Below are positions 8,230 to 15,222 of a stretch of DNA of 16,645 bases, one piece after another. The position numbers and the translations under genes are program-made. Under the pieces are notes generated by a model. That model did not search any database. It saw nothing but the letters and a program-made list of their open reading frames with translations, and had not been told where the DNA came from. Position 1 is the first letter of the stretch, and every line of letters begins with the position of its first letter. Source of the DNA: an uncultured Gemmatimonadota bacterium. Lineage in GTDB: Bacteria > Gemmatimonadota > Gemmatimonadetes > Gemmatimonadales > Gemmatimonadaceae. The stretch lies in NCBI GenBank assembly GCA_946479895.1, contig CAMLHT010000054.1, positions 1 to 16,645 of the forward strand. Direction: 5' to 3'.

Positions 8230-9620
8230 GCACCATGCACCGCCTGCTGATCGTCGCCTCGGCCTGCCTCGTCTCCACGAGCCTGACGGCGCAGACGTCC
8301 ATCGACGCGCACCGGCCCGCCGCCAACCAGCTCATCGACGCCGCGCTCCGGGACAGCGCGGCGCACCGCCGGCTATCGCTGCTCGCCGACCGCTTCGGGC
8401 ACCGCATGAGCGGCGCGCCGAGCCTCGAGCGGGCGATCGACTGGATCGTCGAGGAGATGAAGAAGGACGGCTTCGAGAACGTGCACACCGAGCCGGTGAT
8501 GGTCACGCACTGGGTGCGCGGCGCGGAGTCGGCCGAAGTCGTCAGCCCGCGGCCGATCCGGCTGCACATGCTCGGCCTCGGCCGCAGCGTGGGGACGCCG
8601 GCCGCGGGCATCACCGCGCCCGTGCTCGTCGTCCGGAACTTCGCCGAGCTGCGCCGCCGCGGCGCGGAGGCAAAGGGAAAGATCGTCGTCTACAACTTCC
8701 CGTTCGACACGACCGTCGTGCCGTTCGCCGCCTACGGCGAGGCGGTGCAGTACCGCTCGCGCGGCGCCGACTCGGCGAAGGCGTTCGGGGCGGTCGCGGC
8801 ACTGGTGCGATCGGTGACGCCGCGCTCGCTCGACACGCCGCACACGGGCGGCATGGGCTACGGCGACACGTCACGCACCGCGCGCAACATTCCTGCGGCC
8901 GCCATCACGGTGGAGAACGCCGAGATGCTCCAGCGGATGCAGGACCGCGGCGAGCGGGTGGTCGTTCGGCTGAAGATGTCGGCGCGCACCCTGCCGCCGG
9001 CGCGCTCGCGGAACGTCGTGGCCGAAATCGTTGGAAGCGAGCGCCCGAACGAGGTGATCGTGATGGGCGGCCACATCGACTCGTGGGACGTGGGTCAGGG
9101 CGCGATGGACGACGGCGCCGGCTGCGTCTCGGCGTGGGAAGCGCTTCGGCTGATCAAGCAGCTCGGGGTGCGGCCGAAGCGGACGATCCGCGTGGTCTTC
9201 TGGACCAACGAGGAGATCGGCCTCGGCGGAGGCACCGCCTATCGCGACGCGCACCGGGCCGAGCTGGCCGATCACATCTACGCGCTCGAGTCGGACAACG
9301 GCGTGTTCACGCCACGCGGGCTGAACTTCGGCGGGAGCGAGGCTGGACTGCGGATGATGCGCTCGATCTCGCCGCTACTTCGCCGCGTGGGCGCCGACTC
9401 GGTGGCCCCGGGCGGCCCGGAGGCGGACATCGGTCCGATCTTCGCGCTCGGCGTGCCGGTGCTGTCGATCGATACGGATCAGTCGCGGTACTTCTGGTAT
9501 CACCACACCGAGGCCGACACACCCGACAAGATCGACCCGGCCGACATGCAGAAGGTGGTGGCGATCATGGCCGTGCTGGCGAATACGGTGGGCAACATGG
9601 TGGAGAGAGTGCCACGGTAG
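8226..9620 (+). CDS. Exported M28 family zinc metallopeptidase (carboxypeptidase Q-like)
   Basis: A 464-residue aminopeptidase/carboxypeptidase of the M28 family, closest in layout to carboxypeptidase Q (PGCP). A Sec signal peptide spans about residues 1-22 (hydrophobic LLIVASACLVSTSL, probable cleavage after LTA), so it acts in the periplasm or outside. A PA-type insert lies around residues 110-250. The catalytic domain shows MGGHIDSWDVGQGAMDDGAG (His283 and the zinc-bridging Asp of the DD pair 295-296), WTNEEIGLGG (catalytic Glu329, ligand Glu330), ALESDNG (Asp357) and WYHHTEADTPDKI (terminal His ligand 426 or 427). All two-zinc ligands appear present. The ATG at 8226 overlaps the upstream stop; the longer frame beginning at 8151 runs inside the alarmone hydrolase and is rejected. 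It likely processes dipeptides or peptide termini during nutrient scavenging. Confidence 0.93.
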   Translation: MSTMHRLLIVASACLVSTSLTAQTSIDAHRPAANQLIDAALRDSAAHRRLSLLADRFGHRMSGAPSLERAIDWIVEEMKKDGFENVHTEPVMVTHWVRGAESAEVVSPRPIRLHMLGLGRSVGTPAAGITAPVLVVRNFAELRRRGAEAKGKIVVYNFPFDTTVVPFAAYGEAVQYRSRGADSAKAFGAVAALVRSVTPRSLDTPHTGGMGYGDTSRTARNIPAAAITVENAEMLQRMQDRGERVVVRLKMSARTLPPARSRNVVAEIVGSERPNEVIVMGGHIDSWDVGQGAMDDGAGCVSAWEALRLIKQLGVRPKRTIRVVFWTNEEIGLGGGTAYRDAHRAELADHIYALESDNGVFTPRGLNFGGSEAGLRMMRSISPLLRRVGADSVAPGGPEADIGPIFALGVPVLSIDTDQSRYFWYHHTEADTPDKIDPADMQKVVAIMAVLANTVGNMVERVPR

Positions 9621-9621
9621 A

Positions 9622-9699
9622 GGAGGGCGGAGGGCGGAGGGCGGAGGACTTCCGTGCTCCTCCCCTGGTCGACTCCGTCCTCCGCCCTCCGCCCTCTCC
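9622..9699. terminator. G-rich inverted repeat between convergent genes
   Basis: Between two converging stop codons lies a perfect 19 bp inverted repeat, AGGGCGGAGGGCGGAGGAC at 9631-9649 and its complement at 9677-9695, with a 27 nt loop. The left arm extends to a four-fold GGAGGGC-type tract from 9622. No T-run follows either arm, so this is not a classical intrinsic terminator. It may nonetheless act as a bidirectional transcription barrier or mRNA 3'-end stabiliser. The regularly spaced G-runs on the plus strand could form a G-quadruplex. Confidence 0.6.
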
Positions 9700-9700
9700 C

Positions 9701-10519
9701 CTACGGTTTGGACCAGTGCTTCACGTCCAGCCACTTGCGCGCATCGAACAGCGCCGGGTCGAGCGTGACGTCGGCCTTGATGTTGGAGACCTGCTGGTGC
9801 AGGCGCGGCACGCCGTTCACGAACTGGTAGGTCTGCTTCGCCAGCCATCCGTTGCCCGCCTGGACGAAGTCGCCGATGCGGATGTCGGAGTACTGGTTCT
9901 CCCCGCGCTTCTCCCGGACGCGCACGAGCACCATGCGGTCGCGCTCGATCCAGAACTGCTTGGACGCCGTATCGACGACCGAGGTCGAGCCTACGACGTA
10001 CGTCGTGCGGCCGTCGAAGCTGCTCGTCCGCATCCGTGAGAGCTGGTAGCCCAGGCTGCGGAGCACGGAGATCGTGACCTCCGGCGGCTGGTGATAGACG
10101 TCCTGGGTGAGCAGCAGAAGGTCGTTCCAGCCCGTCATCGCGCGGGCGACGCGACCGCCGGACATCTGGTACGTGCTGTCGGCGCGCACGAGGATGCCGT
10201 TGCCGAGATCGGGATTTCCGTAGTCGATGCGCATCTTCCCCGGCAGCGAGAGCGCCTCGTACCAGGACTGGTCGCTCGTCGGTCCGGACTGCCCGAGCAG
10301 CGCCGTCGTCTGGATGAAGGTCAGGGTCCCCGGCCACTTGCCCGTATAGCGCGCGTGCATCGCGCGGATGAGCGACTCGCCGTCGGGGACCGACACCGAC
10401 TGGGCGGGCGCGGCCGGCGCGCCGGCCGCCGGGCTGGAGACGGTCGCCTGTCGGCCGCAGGCGGCAAGAGTGAGCAACAGCAGCGCGCCCGCGGCGCGAC
10501 TCATGGATGACGTCGGCAT
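9701..10519 (-). CDS. LolA-like outer-membrane-type lipoprotein
   Basis: A 272-residue lipoprotein. The signal peptide MSRAAGALLLLTLAAC has a good lipobox (LAAC, lipidated Cys21), followed by an Ala/Pro/Ser-rich linker to about residue 45. The rest is rich in beta-strand pattern with segments such as LPGKMRIDYGNPDLGNGILV, STYQMSGGRVARAM, FWIERDRMVLVRVREKRG and ALFDARKWLDV. This pattern recalls LolA/LppX-type 'outer membrane lipoprotein-sorting' folds that hold a hydrophobic ligand in an open barrel. The start at 10519 is set by a GGAAGGAA ribosome binding site eight bases upstream and by the signal peptide; a longer frame to 10705 has no such features. It is transcribed alone, divergent from the cyclase gene and convergent with M28. 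Fold assignment is tentative; cargo is unknown. Confidence 0.8.
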   Translation of the reverse strand: MPTSSMSRAAGALLLLTLAACGRQATVSSPAAGAPAAPAQSVSVPDGESLIRAMHARYTGKWPGTLTFIQTTALLGQSGPTSDQSWYEALSLPGKMRIDYGNPDLGNGILVRADSTYQMSGGRVARAMTGWNDLLLLTQDVYHQPPEVTISVLRSLGYQLSRMRTSSFDGRTTYVVGSTSVVDTASKQFWIERDRMVLVRVREKRGENQYSDIRIGDFVQAGNGWLAKQTYQFVNGVPRLHQQVSNIKADVTLDPALFDARKWLDVKHWSKP

Positions 10520-10632
10520 TTCGATTCCTTCCGGATGGTCTGACCTGCTCGCGCAAATCGGGTTCCGCCAAGGCTGGCGCTGGAGCCCGTGGTGCCTGAG
10601 AATAATGGGCTGGCTCACCCAACCGGAGGGAC

Positions 10633-11268
10633 ATGGCGCCGAAGATCCACGATATCTCGCTTCCCATCCGGACCGGTGGCCTGATCTACCCCAACAATCC
10701 GCCAATCGACATCGCCTCGGTGAGCGCGATGAAGGCGGGCGCCTCGTCGAACGGCTCGCGGATCTCGTTCGGGTCGCACACGGCCACCCACGTGGACGCG
10801 CAGCACCACATGATCGACGGCGGCTGGACGGTGGACGACATCGCGCTGGACGTGCTCATCGGCGAGGCGCTGCTGATCCGCTTTCCCGATGACGTCATGG
10901 CGATCACGTCGGCCCATCTGGAGACGATCGATTTCGGCGGAGTCGAGCGGGTGCTCTTCGCCACGCGGAACTCGACGTTCAACCGCAGCGCGGAATTCGT
11001 CACGGACTTCACCTACGTGGCGCCGGACGCGGCCGAGCTTCTCGTGCGGCGCGGCGTGAAGCTGGTGGGCGTGGATTATCTCTCCATCGAGCAGTTCAGG
11101 TCGGGACACCACCGGACCCACAAGACGCTGCTCGGCGCCGGCGTCGTGATCGTCGAGGGGCTGTCGCTGGGCGGGCCCGCTCCCGGGCGGTACGAGCTGA
11201 TCTGCCTGCCGCTGCTGCTCCCCGGGCTCGACGGCGCACCCGCCCGCGCCGTCCTGCGCGAGCGCTGA
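10633..11268 (+). CDS. Cyclase-family metal-dependent hydrolase (kynurenine formamidase-like)
   Basis: A 211-residue protein of the cyclase/KynB family, metal-dependent hydrolases that cleave amide or ester bonds, for example N-formylkynurenine. The metal-binding signature SHTATHVDAQHHM (about 48-60) matches the family HxGTHxDxPxH pattern, with Ala in place of the usual Gly and Gln in place of the usual Pro. Further conserved parts are KLVGVDYLSIEQF, which follows the family G(I/V)DxxS pattern, and HKTLLGAGVVIVEGL toward the C-terminus. ATG at 10633 has a GGAGGG ribosome binding site 5-6 bases upstream. It is 25 bp upstream of gnd on the same strand and may be co-transcribed, though no metabolic link to the pentose-phosphate pathway is obvious. 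No tryptophan-catabolism genes are adjacent, so the kynurenine substrate is not supported by context. Confidence 0.88.
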   Translation: MAPKIHDISLPIRTGGLIYPNNPPIDIASVSAMKAGASSNGSRISFGSHTATHVDAQHHMIDGGWTVDDIALDVLIGEALLIRFPDDVMAITSAHLETIDFGGVERVLFATRNSTFNRSAEFVTDFTYVAPDAAELLVRRGVKLVGVDYLSIEQFRSGHHRTHKTLLGAGVVIVEGLSLGGPAPGRYELICLPLLLPGLDGAPARAVLRER

Positions 11269-11293
11269 TCTCACACCAACGGACAACGCACAC

Positions 11294-12196
11294 ATGCAGC
11301 TAGCGATGATCGGCCTCGGCCGGATGGGCGGCAACATGACGGAGCGGCTGCTTCGCAACGGTCACCAGGTCGTCGCGTACGATCGTGCCGCCGACGTCGT
11401 CGAGAAATACGCGAAGCTCGGCGCGACACCCGCCCGAGACCTTGCCGGTGTCGTCGGCCAGCTCCGCCCGCGCCGCGTGGTGTGGGTCATGGTCCCGGCG
11501 GGCAAGCCCGTGGACGACACCATCGCCGAGCTCGTGAAGACACTGGACCGGGGCGACGTCATCATCGACGGCGGCAACTCGAACTTCCACGACACGATCC
11601 GCCGGGCGAAGGATCTCGAGTCGCGGGGGATCGCGTTCATCGACGCCGGGACGAGCGGCGGCATCTGGGGCCTCGAGAACGGCTACTGCCTGATGGTGGG
11701 CGGTCCGCCGGATGCGGTGAAGCATTGCGAGCCGATCTTCCTCGCCCTCGCGCCGAAGGACGGGTACGCGCACGTCGGGCCCTCCGGCGCCGGGCACTAC
11801 GTGAAGATGATCCACAACGGCATCGAGTACGGAATGCTCCAGGCGTACGCCGAGGGCTACGAGATCCTGCACGCGTCGAAGGACTTCCCGAAGCTCGACC
11901 TGCACCAGATCGCCGAGGTGTGGCAGCGCGGCAGCGTCGTGCGGTCGTGGCTCAACGAGCTCGCCGCGAAGGCCTTCGCGAAGGACACGTCGCTGTCCGG
12001 GCTCAAGGGCTTCGTGTCGGACTCCGGTGAGGGACGCTGGACGGTGCAGGAGGCGATCGACCTCGACGTGCCGGCGCCGGTGATCACGCTCTCGCTCCAG
12101 ATGCGCTTCCGGTCGCGCCAGGAGGACACGTACGCGGGCAAGGTGATCGCCGCGCTGCGCAACGAGTTCGGCGGGCACGCGGTGAAGGGCAATTGA
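11294..12196 (+). CDS. gnd: 6-phosphogluconate dehydrogenase, short (GndA-like) form
   Basis: Oxidatively decarboxylates 6-phosphogluconate to ribulose 5-phosphate in the oxidative pentose-phosphate pathway. At 300 residues it is the short bacterial form; the long dimeric enzymes have about 470. The Rossmann nucleotide loop is GLGRMGGNM (7-15). The second beta strand ends in an acid (VVAYD30R), which usually favours NAD over NADP; this cofactor preference is inference. The substrate signature IIDGGNSNFHDTIRRAK spans 90-106. SGAGHYVKMIHNGIEYGM (164-181) holds the catalytic Lys171 and Asn175. KGFVSDSGEGRWTVQEAID and RFRSRQ near the C-terminus complete the site. The ATG at 11294 is just in front of the Rossmann strand; the ribosome binding site is weak. 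It is coupled to zwf by a TTGA overlap of 4 nt. Confidence 0.95.
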   Translation: MQLAMIGLGRMGGNMTERLLRNGHQVVAYDRAADVVEKYAKLGATPARDLAGVVGQLRPRRVVWVMVPAGKPVDDTIAELVKTLDRGDVIIDGGNSNFHDTIRRAKDLESRGIAFIDAGTSGGIWGLENGYCLMVGGPPDAVKHCEPIFLALAPKDGYAHVGPSGAGHYVKMIHNGIEYGMLQAYAEGYEILHASKDFPKLDLHQIAEVWQRGSVVRSWLNELAAKAFAKDTSLSGLKGFVSDSGEGRWTVQEAIDLDVPAPVITLSLQMRFRSRQEDTYAGKVIAALRNEFGGHAVKGN

Positions 12197-13767
12197 CCGG
12201 CATCCACGTCCGGCCGAGCGTCGCGATCACGGTGCCGAAGCGCACGGGCGCCGACCCGTGCACGATGATCATCATGGGCGCGATGGGCGACCTGACGCGC
12301 CGCAAGCTGATGCCGGCGATCTACCAGATGGCGAAGGAAGGCCTGCTCCCTGACGACTTCGCCGTGCTCGGCACCGCCCGTGAATCGGGAACGGACGACT
12401 CGTTCCGCGACGCCATGCACGAGGCGCTCGCGAAGTCCGACGAGATCAGGGGCGTGGACGCCGTCGTGTGGGAGTGGCTGCGCCCGCGGCTGCACTACGT
12501 GAGCGGCGATCTCTCGCGCGACGCGGCGTACGCCGGCCTCGCGCAGCGGCTGGAGGGAATCGAGGCGCGTCGCGCGGTCGAGCGCCGGAACCGCATGTTC
12601 TACCTCGCAGTGCCGCCGAGCGTGTTCACGACCATCGTGAAGCACCTCTCGGCGAGCGGCCTCGCCCCGCGGGTGACGGCCGAGTCGGTGAGGCCGTGGG
12701 TGCGCCTGGTGATCGAGAAGCCGTTCGGCCGCAGCCTGGAGACGGCGATGGAGCTGAACGCGCTGGTGCTCAGCCTGTTCCACGAGCACCAGGTCTATCG
12801 CATCGACCACTATCTGGGGAAGGAGACCGTCCAGAACGTCCTCGTCCTGCGGTTCGCGAACTCGATCTTCGAGCCGCTGTGGAACCGCCAGTGGATCGAC
12901 CACGTGCAGATCACGGCGTCCGAGACCGTCGGCGTGGAACGGCGCGGGAAGTACTACGAGGAGGCGGGCGTCGTTCGGGACATGTTCCAGAACCACCTGC
13001 TCCAGCTGCTGGCGCTCACCGCCATGGAGGCGCCGTCCCGGATGGACGCGGGCTGCGTGCGCGACGAGAAGGTGAAGGTGCTGCGCTCCATTCGCTGGCT
13101 GACGCCGGCGACGATTCCCGACAATGCCGTGCGGGCGCAGTACGGCGTCGGCGAGGTGAGTGGCAAGGTGCTGCCCGCGTACCGTGACGAGCCCGACGTC
13201 TCGCCGGAGTCGGTGACACCGACGTACGCGGCGCTGCGGCTCTACGTGGACAACTGGCGGTGGAACGGGGTGCCGTTCTTCCTGCGCTCGGGCAAGCGGA
13301 TGGCGAAGCGGAGCTCGGAGATCGCGGTGCAGTTCCGGACGCCGCCGCACCTGATGTTCGGGGGAACGACGCGCCAGGCGATGCAGCCGAATACGCTGGT
13401 GATGCGGGTGCAGCCGAACGAGGGGGTGTCGATGAGCTTCGAGGCGAAGGTGCCCGGCGCGGCGGCGGCGCTGACGTCGGACATCGAGGTGGCGTCGGTG
13501 GACATGGACTTCGCCTACGCGGACGCATTCGGCGAGCACGCGGCGCCGGCGTACGAGACGCTGCTGCTCGACGTGATGATCGGCGAGGCGACGCTGTTCA
13601 CGCGCAGCGACGAGGTGGAGGCGGCGTGGCGGGTGGTGGATCCGCTGCTCAAGTACTGGGAGTCGAACCTGCCGAAGCAGCTCGAGACCTATCCCGCGGG
13701 GTCGGCGGGGCCGGATTCGGCGATCGATCTGGCGGCGAAGGATGGGGCGCGCTGGAGGGTGCTCTGA
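12193..13767 (+). CDS. zwf: Glucose-6-phosphate 1-dehydrogenase
   Basis: Oxidises glucose 6-phosphate to 6-phosphogluconolactone, the first step of the oxidative pentose-phosphate pathway; its product, after lactonolysis, feeds Gnd encoded just upstream. It has 524 residues, a normal length. The nucleotide loop is GAMGDLTRRKLMPAIY (29-44); the common form is GASGDLT, so Met31 replaces the usual Ser. EKPFGR (175-180) and the active-site signature RIDHYLGKE (203-211, Lys210) follow, then VVRDMFQNHLLQL with the catalytic base His268. The C-terminal part has RSGKRMAKR and LLLDVMIGEATLFTRSDEVE. TTG at 12193 is preferred: it overlaps the gnd stop and follows GAAGGG, but GTG at 12232 or ATG at 12265 would also leave the core intact. 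No 6-phosphogluconolactonase gene is visible in the window. Confidence 0.95.
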   Translation: MTGIHVRPSVAITVPKRTGADPCTMIIMGAMGDLTRRKLMPAIYQMAKEGLLPDDFAVLGTARESGTDDSFRDAMHEALAKSDEIRGVDAVVWEWLRPRLHYVSGDLSRDAAYAGLAQRLEGIEARRAVERRNRMFYLAVPPSVFTTIVKHLSASGLAPRVTAESVRPWVRLVIEKPFGRSLETAMELNALVLSLFHEHQVYRIDHYLGKETVQNVLVLRFANSIFEPLWNRQWIDHVQITASETVGVERRGKYYEEAGVVRDMFQNHLLQLLALTAMEAPSRMDAGCVRDEKVKVLRSIRWLTPATIPDNAVRAQYGVGEVSGKVLPAYRDEPDVSPESVTPTYAALRLYVDNWRWNGVPFFLRSGKRMAKRSSEIAVQFRTPPHLMFGGTTRQAMQPNTLVMRVQPNEGVSMSFEAKVPGAAAALTSDIEVASVDMDFAYADAFGEHAAPAYETLLLDVMIGEATLFTRSDEVEAAWRVVDPLLKYWESNLPKQLETYPAGSAGPDSAIDLAAKDGARWRVL

Positions 13768-13964
13768 TGCCGTGCTGGGAGCCGAAGGCGCCGCAGTCGC
13801 TGAGCGGGACGTCGGCGCGTCCGCCGGCGGCGGAGTCGCGCGAGTACCAGGCGGCGGTGCAGGAGAGCTGTGACTATTGCGCGTCGGCGCGGCTCGCGTG
13901 GCGCAAGTGCAAGCTGATCTGCGAGTCCTGCGGCCAGATCAACAAGAGCTGCGCTGATTTGTAG
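13767..13964 (+). CDS. Small Cys-rich putative zinc-ribbon protein
   Basis: A 65-residue protein beginning with ATG at 13767, sharing one base with the zwf stop (TGATG) and preceded by GGAGGG seven bases upstream, a strong sign that it is translated. Seven cysteines are present: Cys3, a CDYC pair (35-38), then C48-KLI-C52-ES-C55-G and C62 near the C-terminus. CxxC plus CxxC is a probable zinc-ribbon site; the ending CKLICESCGQINKSCADL resembles short uncharacterised proteins that often occur as the last gene of an operon. The first 25 residues are Pro/Ser/Ala-rich and probably disordered. It is the last gene before the integron. Function is unknown; a role connected with zwf/gnd expression or activity would be only a guess from linkage. 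Confidence 0.8.
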   Translation: MPCWEPKAPQSLSGTSARPPAAESREYQAAVQESCDYCASARLAWRKCKLICESCGQINKSCADL

Positions 13965-13987
13965 CGGTGGGCGGTGAATCGGTGCGG

Positions 13988-14036
13988 CGATTCGGGAATC
14001 GCCCTCCGATGATCGGGCGTGACGTATTCCCGAATC
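13988..14036. promoter_or_regulatory. Long hairpin enclosing the intI GTG start
   Basis: An 11 bp perfect inverted repeat, GATTCGGGAAT (13989-13999) and ATTCCCGAATC (14026-14036), encloses a second 5 bp stem, CGCCC (14000-14004) and GGGCG (14015-14019). The left arm also lies within a small palindrome, CGATTCGGGAATCG. The GTG start of intI (14019-14021) sits at the edge of the inner stem. The structure follows the stop of the small Cys-rich gene by 23 bp. It could end the gnd-zwf transcript, although there is no T-run, or mask the integrase start to limit its synthesis. Confidence 0.6.
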
Positions 14037-15029
14037 CCGACCGGCCATCTCGGCCCGGTGCCGGAGCCGGCGCGCCGCTACCGGCTGATGGAGCAGGTGC
14101 GGCGGAGTCTGGCCGAGGCGCGGTACAGCGAGCGGACGCGGCGGGCGTACGCCGGGTGGATCCGGCGGTACATCCTGTTCCACGACCGGCGGCACCCAGT
14201 GGACCTCGGCGCGGAAGAGGTGCGCGCGTTCCTGTCGGACCTGGCCGCCGTCCAACGCGTTTCGGCGACGACGCAGAACCAGGCAATGGCGGCGCTGTGC
14301 TTCCTGTACGGCAGGGTTCTTCGGCGGCCGCTGACGCGGATCCAGGGAGTGGCGCGGGCGCGCGTGATCCGGCGGGTGCCGGTGGTGCTCACGCCGGGGG
14401 AGATCCGAGCGGTGCTCGGGCGCCTCACGAATCCCGACCGGCTGGTGGTGGCCCTCCTCTACGGGAGCGGAATGCGGATCAGCGAGTGCGTGTCGCTGCG
14501 GGTGAAGGACGTGGACTGTGAGCGGCGGGAGATCGTCGTGCGGGGCGGCAAGGGCGACAGGGACCGACGGGTACCGCTGGCGGAGGCGACGATTCCCGAC
14601 GTGCAGCGCGCGCTACGCGCCGCGCACGAGGCGTGGCGGCACGACCGGCGAACCGGTGCGCGGACCACCGGTCTCGCGGGCGGCCTGGCGCGGAAGCTCC
14701 CGTCGGCAGATAGCTCGTGGTCGTGGTACTACCTGTTTCCGGCGGCGCGGACGTTCCTCGACGAGGCGGGGGTGTTGCGGCGGCATCACCTGCATGCGAC
14801 GCAGGTGCAGCGTTCCGTGCCGCGGGCCGCGCGCGCAGCGGGCATCACGAAGCGGGTGACGTGTCATGTGTTCCGTCATTCCTTCGCGACGCATCTGCTC
14901 GAGGCGGGGACGGACATCCGCACGATCCAGGAGCTGCTCGGGCACCGGAGCCTCCAGACGACGATGATCTACACGCACGTGTTGAACCGGGGAGCGCTCG
15001 GCGTGCGGAGCCCGGCGGACTCACTGTAG
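14019..15029 (+). CDS. intI: Integron integrase (IntI-type tyrosine recombinase)
   Basis: Site-specific recombinase that inserts and excises gene cassettes by acting on attI and folded single-stranded attC sites. With the GTG start it has 336 residues, close to the 337 of IntI1. The N-terminal SAM-like domain (about 25-115) includes YSERTRRAYAGWIRRYILFH. All catalytic residues are visible: Arg153 in GSGMRISE, Lys178 in RGGKGDRDR, His283 and Arg286 in CHVFRHS, His309 in ELLGHRS and the nucleophile Tyr318 in TMIYTHV. The IntI-specific insertion is present at about 224-272 (ARKLPSADSSWSWYYLFP, then RRHH and QRSV), separating it from XerC/XerD. The C-terminus GVRSPADSL resembles that of IntI1. 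ATG at 14088 (MEQVRRSL) is the alternative start. It is GC-rich like the chromosome, suggesting long residence, and unusually reads toward the cassette array. Confidence 0.95.
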   Translation: MTYSRIPTGHLGPVPEPARRYRLMEQVRRSLAEARYSERTRRAYAGWIRRYILFHDRRHPVDLGAEEVRAFLSDLAAVQRVSATTQNQAMAALCFLYGRVLRRPLTRIQGVARARVIRRVPVVLTPGEIRAVLGRLTNPDRLVVALLYGSGMRISECVSLRVKDVDCERREIVVRGGKGDRDRRVPLAEATIPDVQRALRAAHEAWRHDRRTGARTTGLAGGLARKLPSADSSWSWYYLFPAARTFLDEAGVLRRHHLHATQVQRSVPRAARAAGITKRVTCHVFRHSFATHLLEAGTDIRTIQELLGHRSLQTTMIYTHVLNRGALGVRSPADSL

Positions 15030-15088
15030 GTCCCGGGGATGCTCCGGGCCTTCGGGACGGGTCGGCAGGATTACCTGACGACGTCCCG
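15030..15088 (+). other. Mutually exclusive hairpins just after intI
   Basis: Directly after the intI stop, GTCCCG (15030-15035) can pair with CGGGAC (15053-15058), giving a stem with the inner CCGG/CCGG pairs. The same middle segment, CGGGACG (15053-15059), can instead pair with CGTCCCG (15082-15088). The two foldings exclude each other. There is no T-run, so a classical terminator is not shown; it may be a partial 3' boundary for intI RNA or part of the attI-proximal region. Confidence 0.4.
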
Positions 15089-15134
15089 TGTTCAAGGCTG
15101 GCCCTATCTGGCGATGGAAGGGGATGAAACGGCG

Positions 15135-15180
15135 TTGTGGAGTGAGCGGTGGGCAGGTAATGTCTGGCGGTCTGGATAAT
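15135..15180 (+). promoter_or_regulatory. Candidate cassette promoter (Pc)
   Basis: In the gap between intI and the first cassette, TTGTGG (15135-15140) and TAATGT (15158-15163) form a sigma-70-like pair with a 17 bp spacer. A second possible -10 hexamer, GATAAT, is at 15175-15180. Both lie upstream of the attI crossover and point into the array, which is where a promoter would be needed in this inverted layout. Assignment rests on hexamer similarity only. Confidence 0.35.
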
Positions 15181-15189
15181 CGTTCTACC

Positions 15190-15205
15190 CATTCACTAGT
15201 TAGCC
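15190..15205 (+). other. Putative attI recombination core
   Basis: GTTAGCC at 15199-15205 is the only reasonable match to the integron core GTTRRRY between intI and the first cassette ORF, with one departure (C at the last R position). Cutting between G15199 and T15200 would make the first cassette 720 bp long with its ORF starting 23 bp inside, as expected for a cassette. Accessory integrase-binding sites of attI cannot be delimited. Confidence 0.55.
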
Positions 15206-15222
15206 GCCACAAACGCCGCTCG

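Noticed and set aside
11857..13539. 560-codon minus-strand ORF opposite gnd/zwf
   Set aside because: Antisense shadow: it is composed of His/Arg-rich low-information sequence and covers the conserved gnd and zwf coding regions.
14019..15029. XerC/XerD or phage integrase instead of an integron integrase
   Set aside because: The extra segment between the catalytic Lys and the HxxR box, the IntI-like C-terminus and two adjacent attC sites favour IntI.
15088..15222. Upstream extension of the cassette 1 ORF
   Set aside because: It would cross the attI crossover and begin outside the cassette; starting at 15223 gives a signal peptide and a standard cassette layout.
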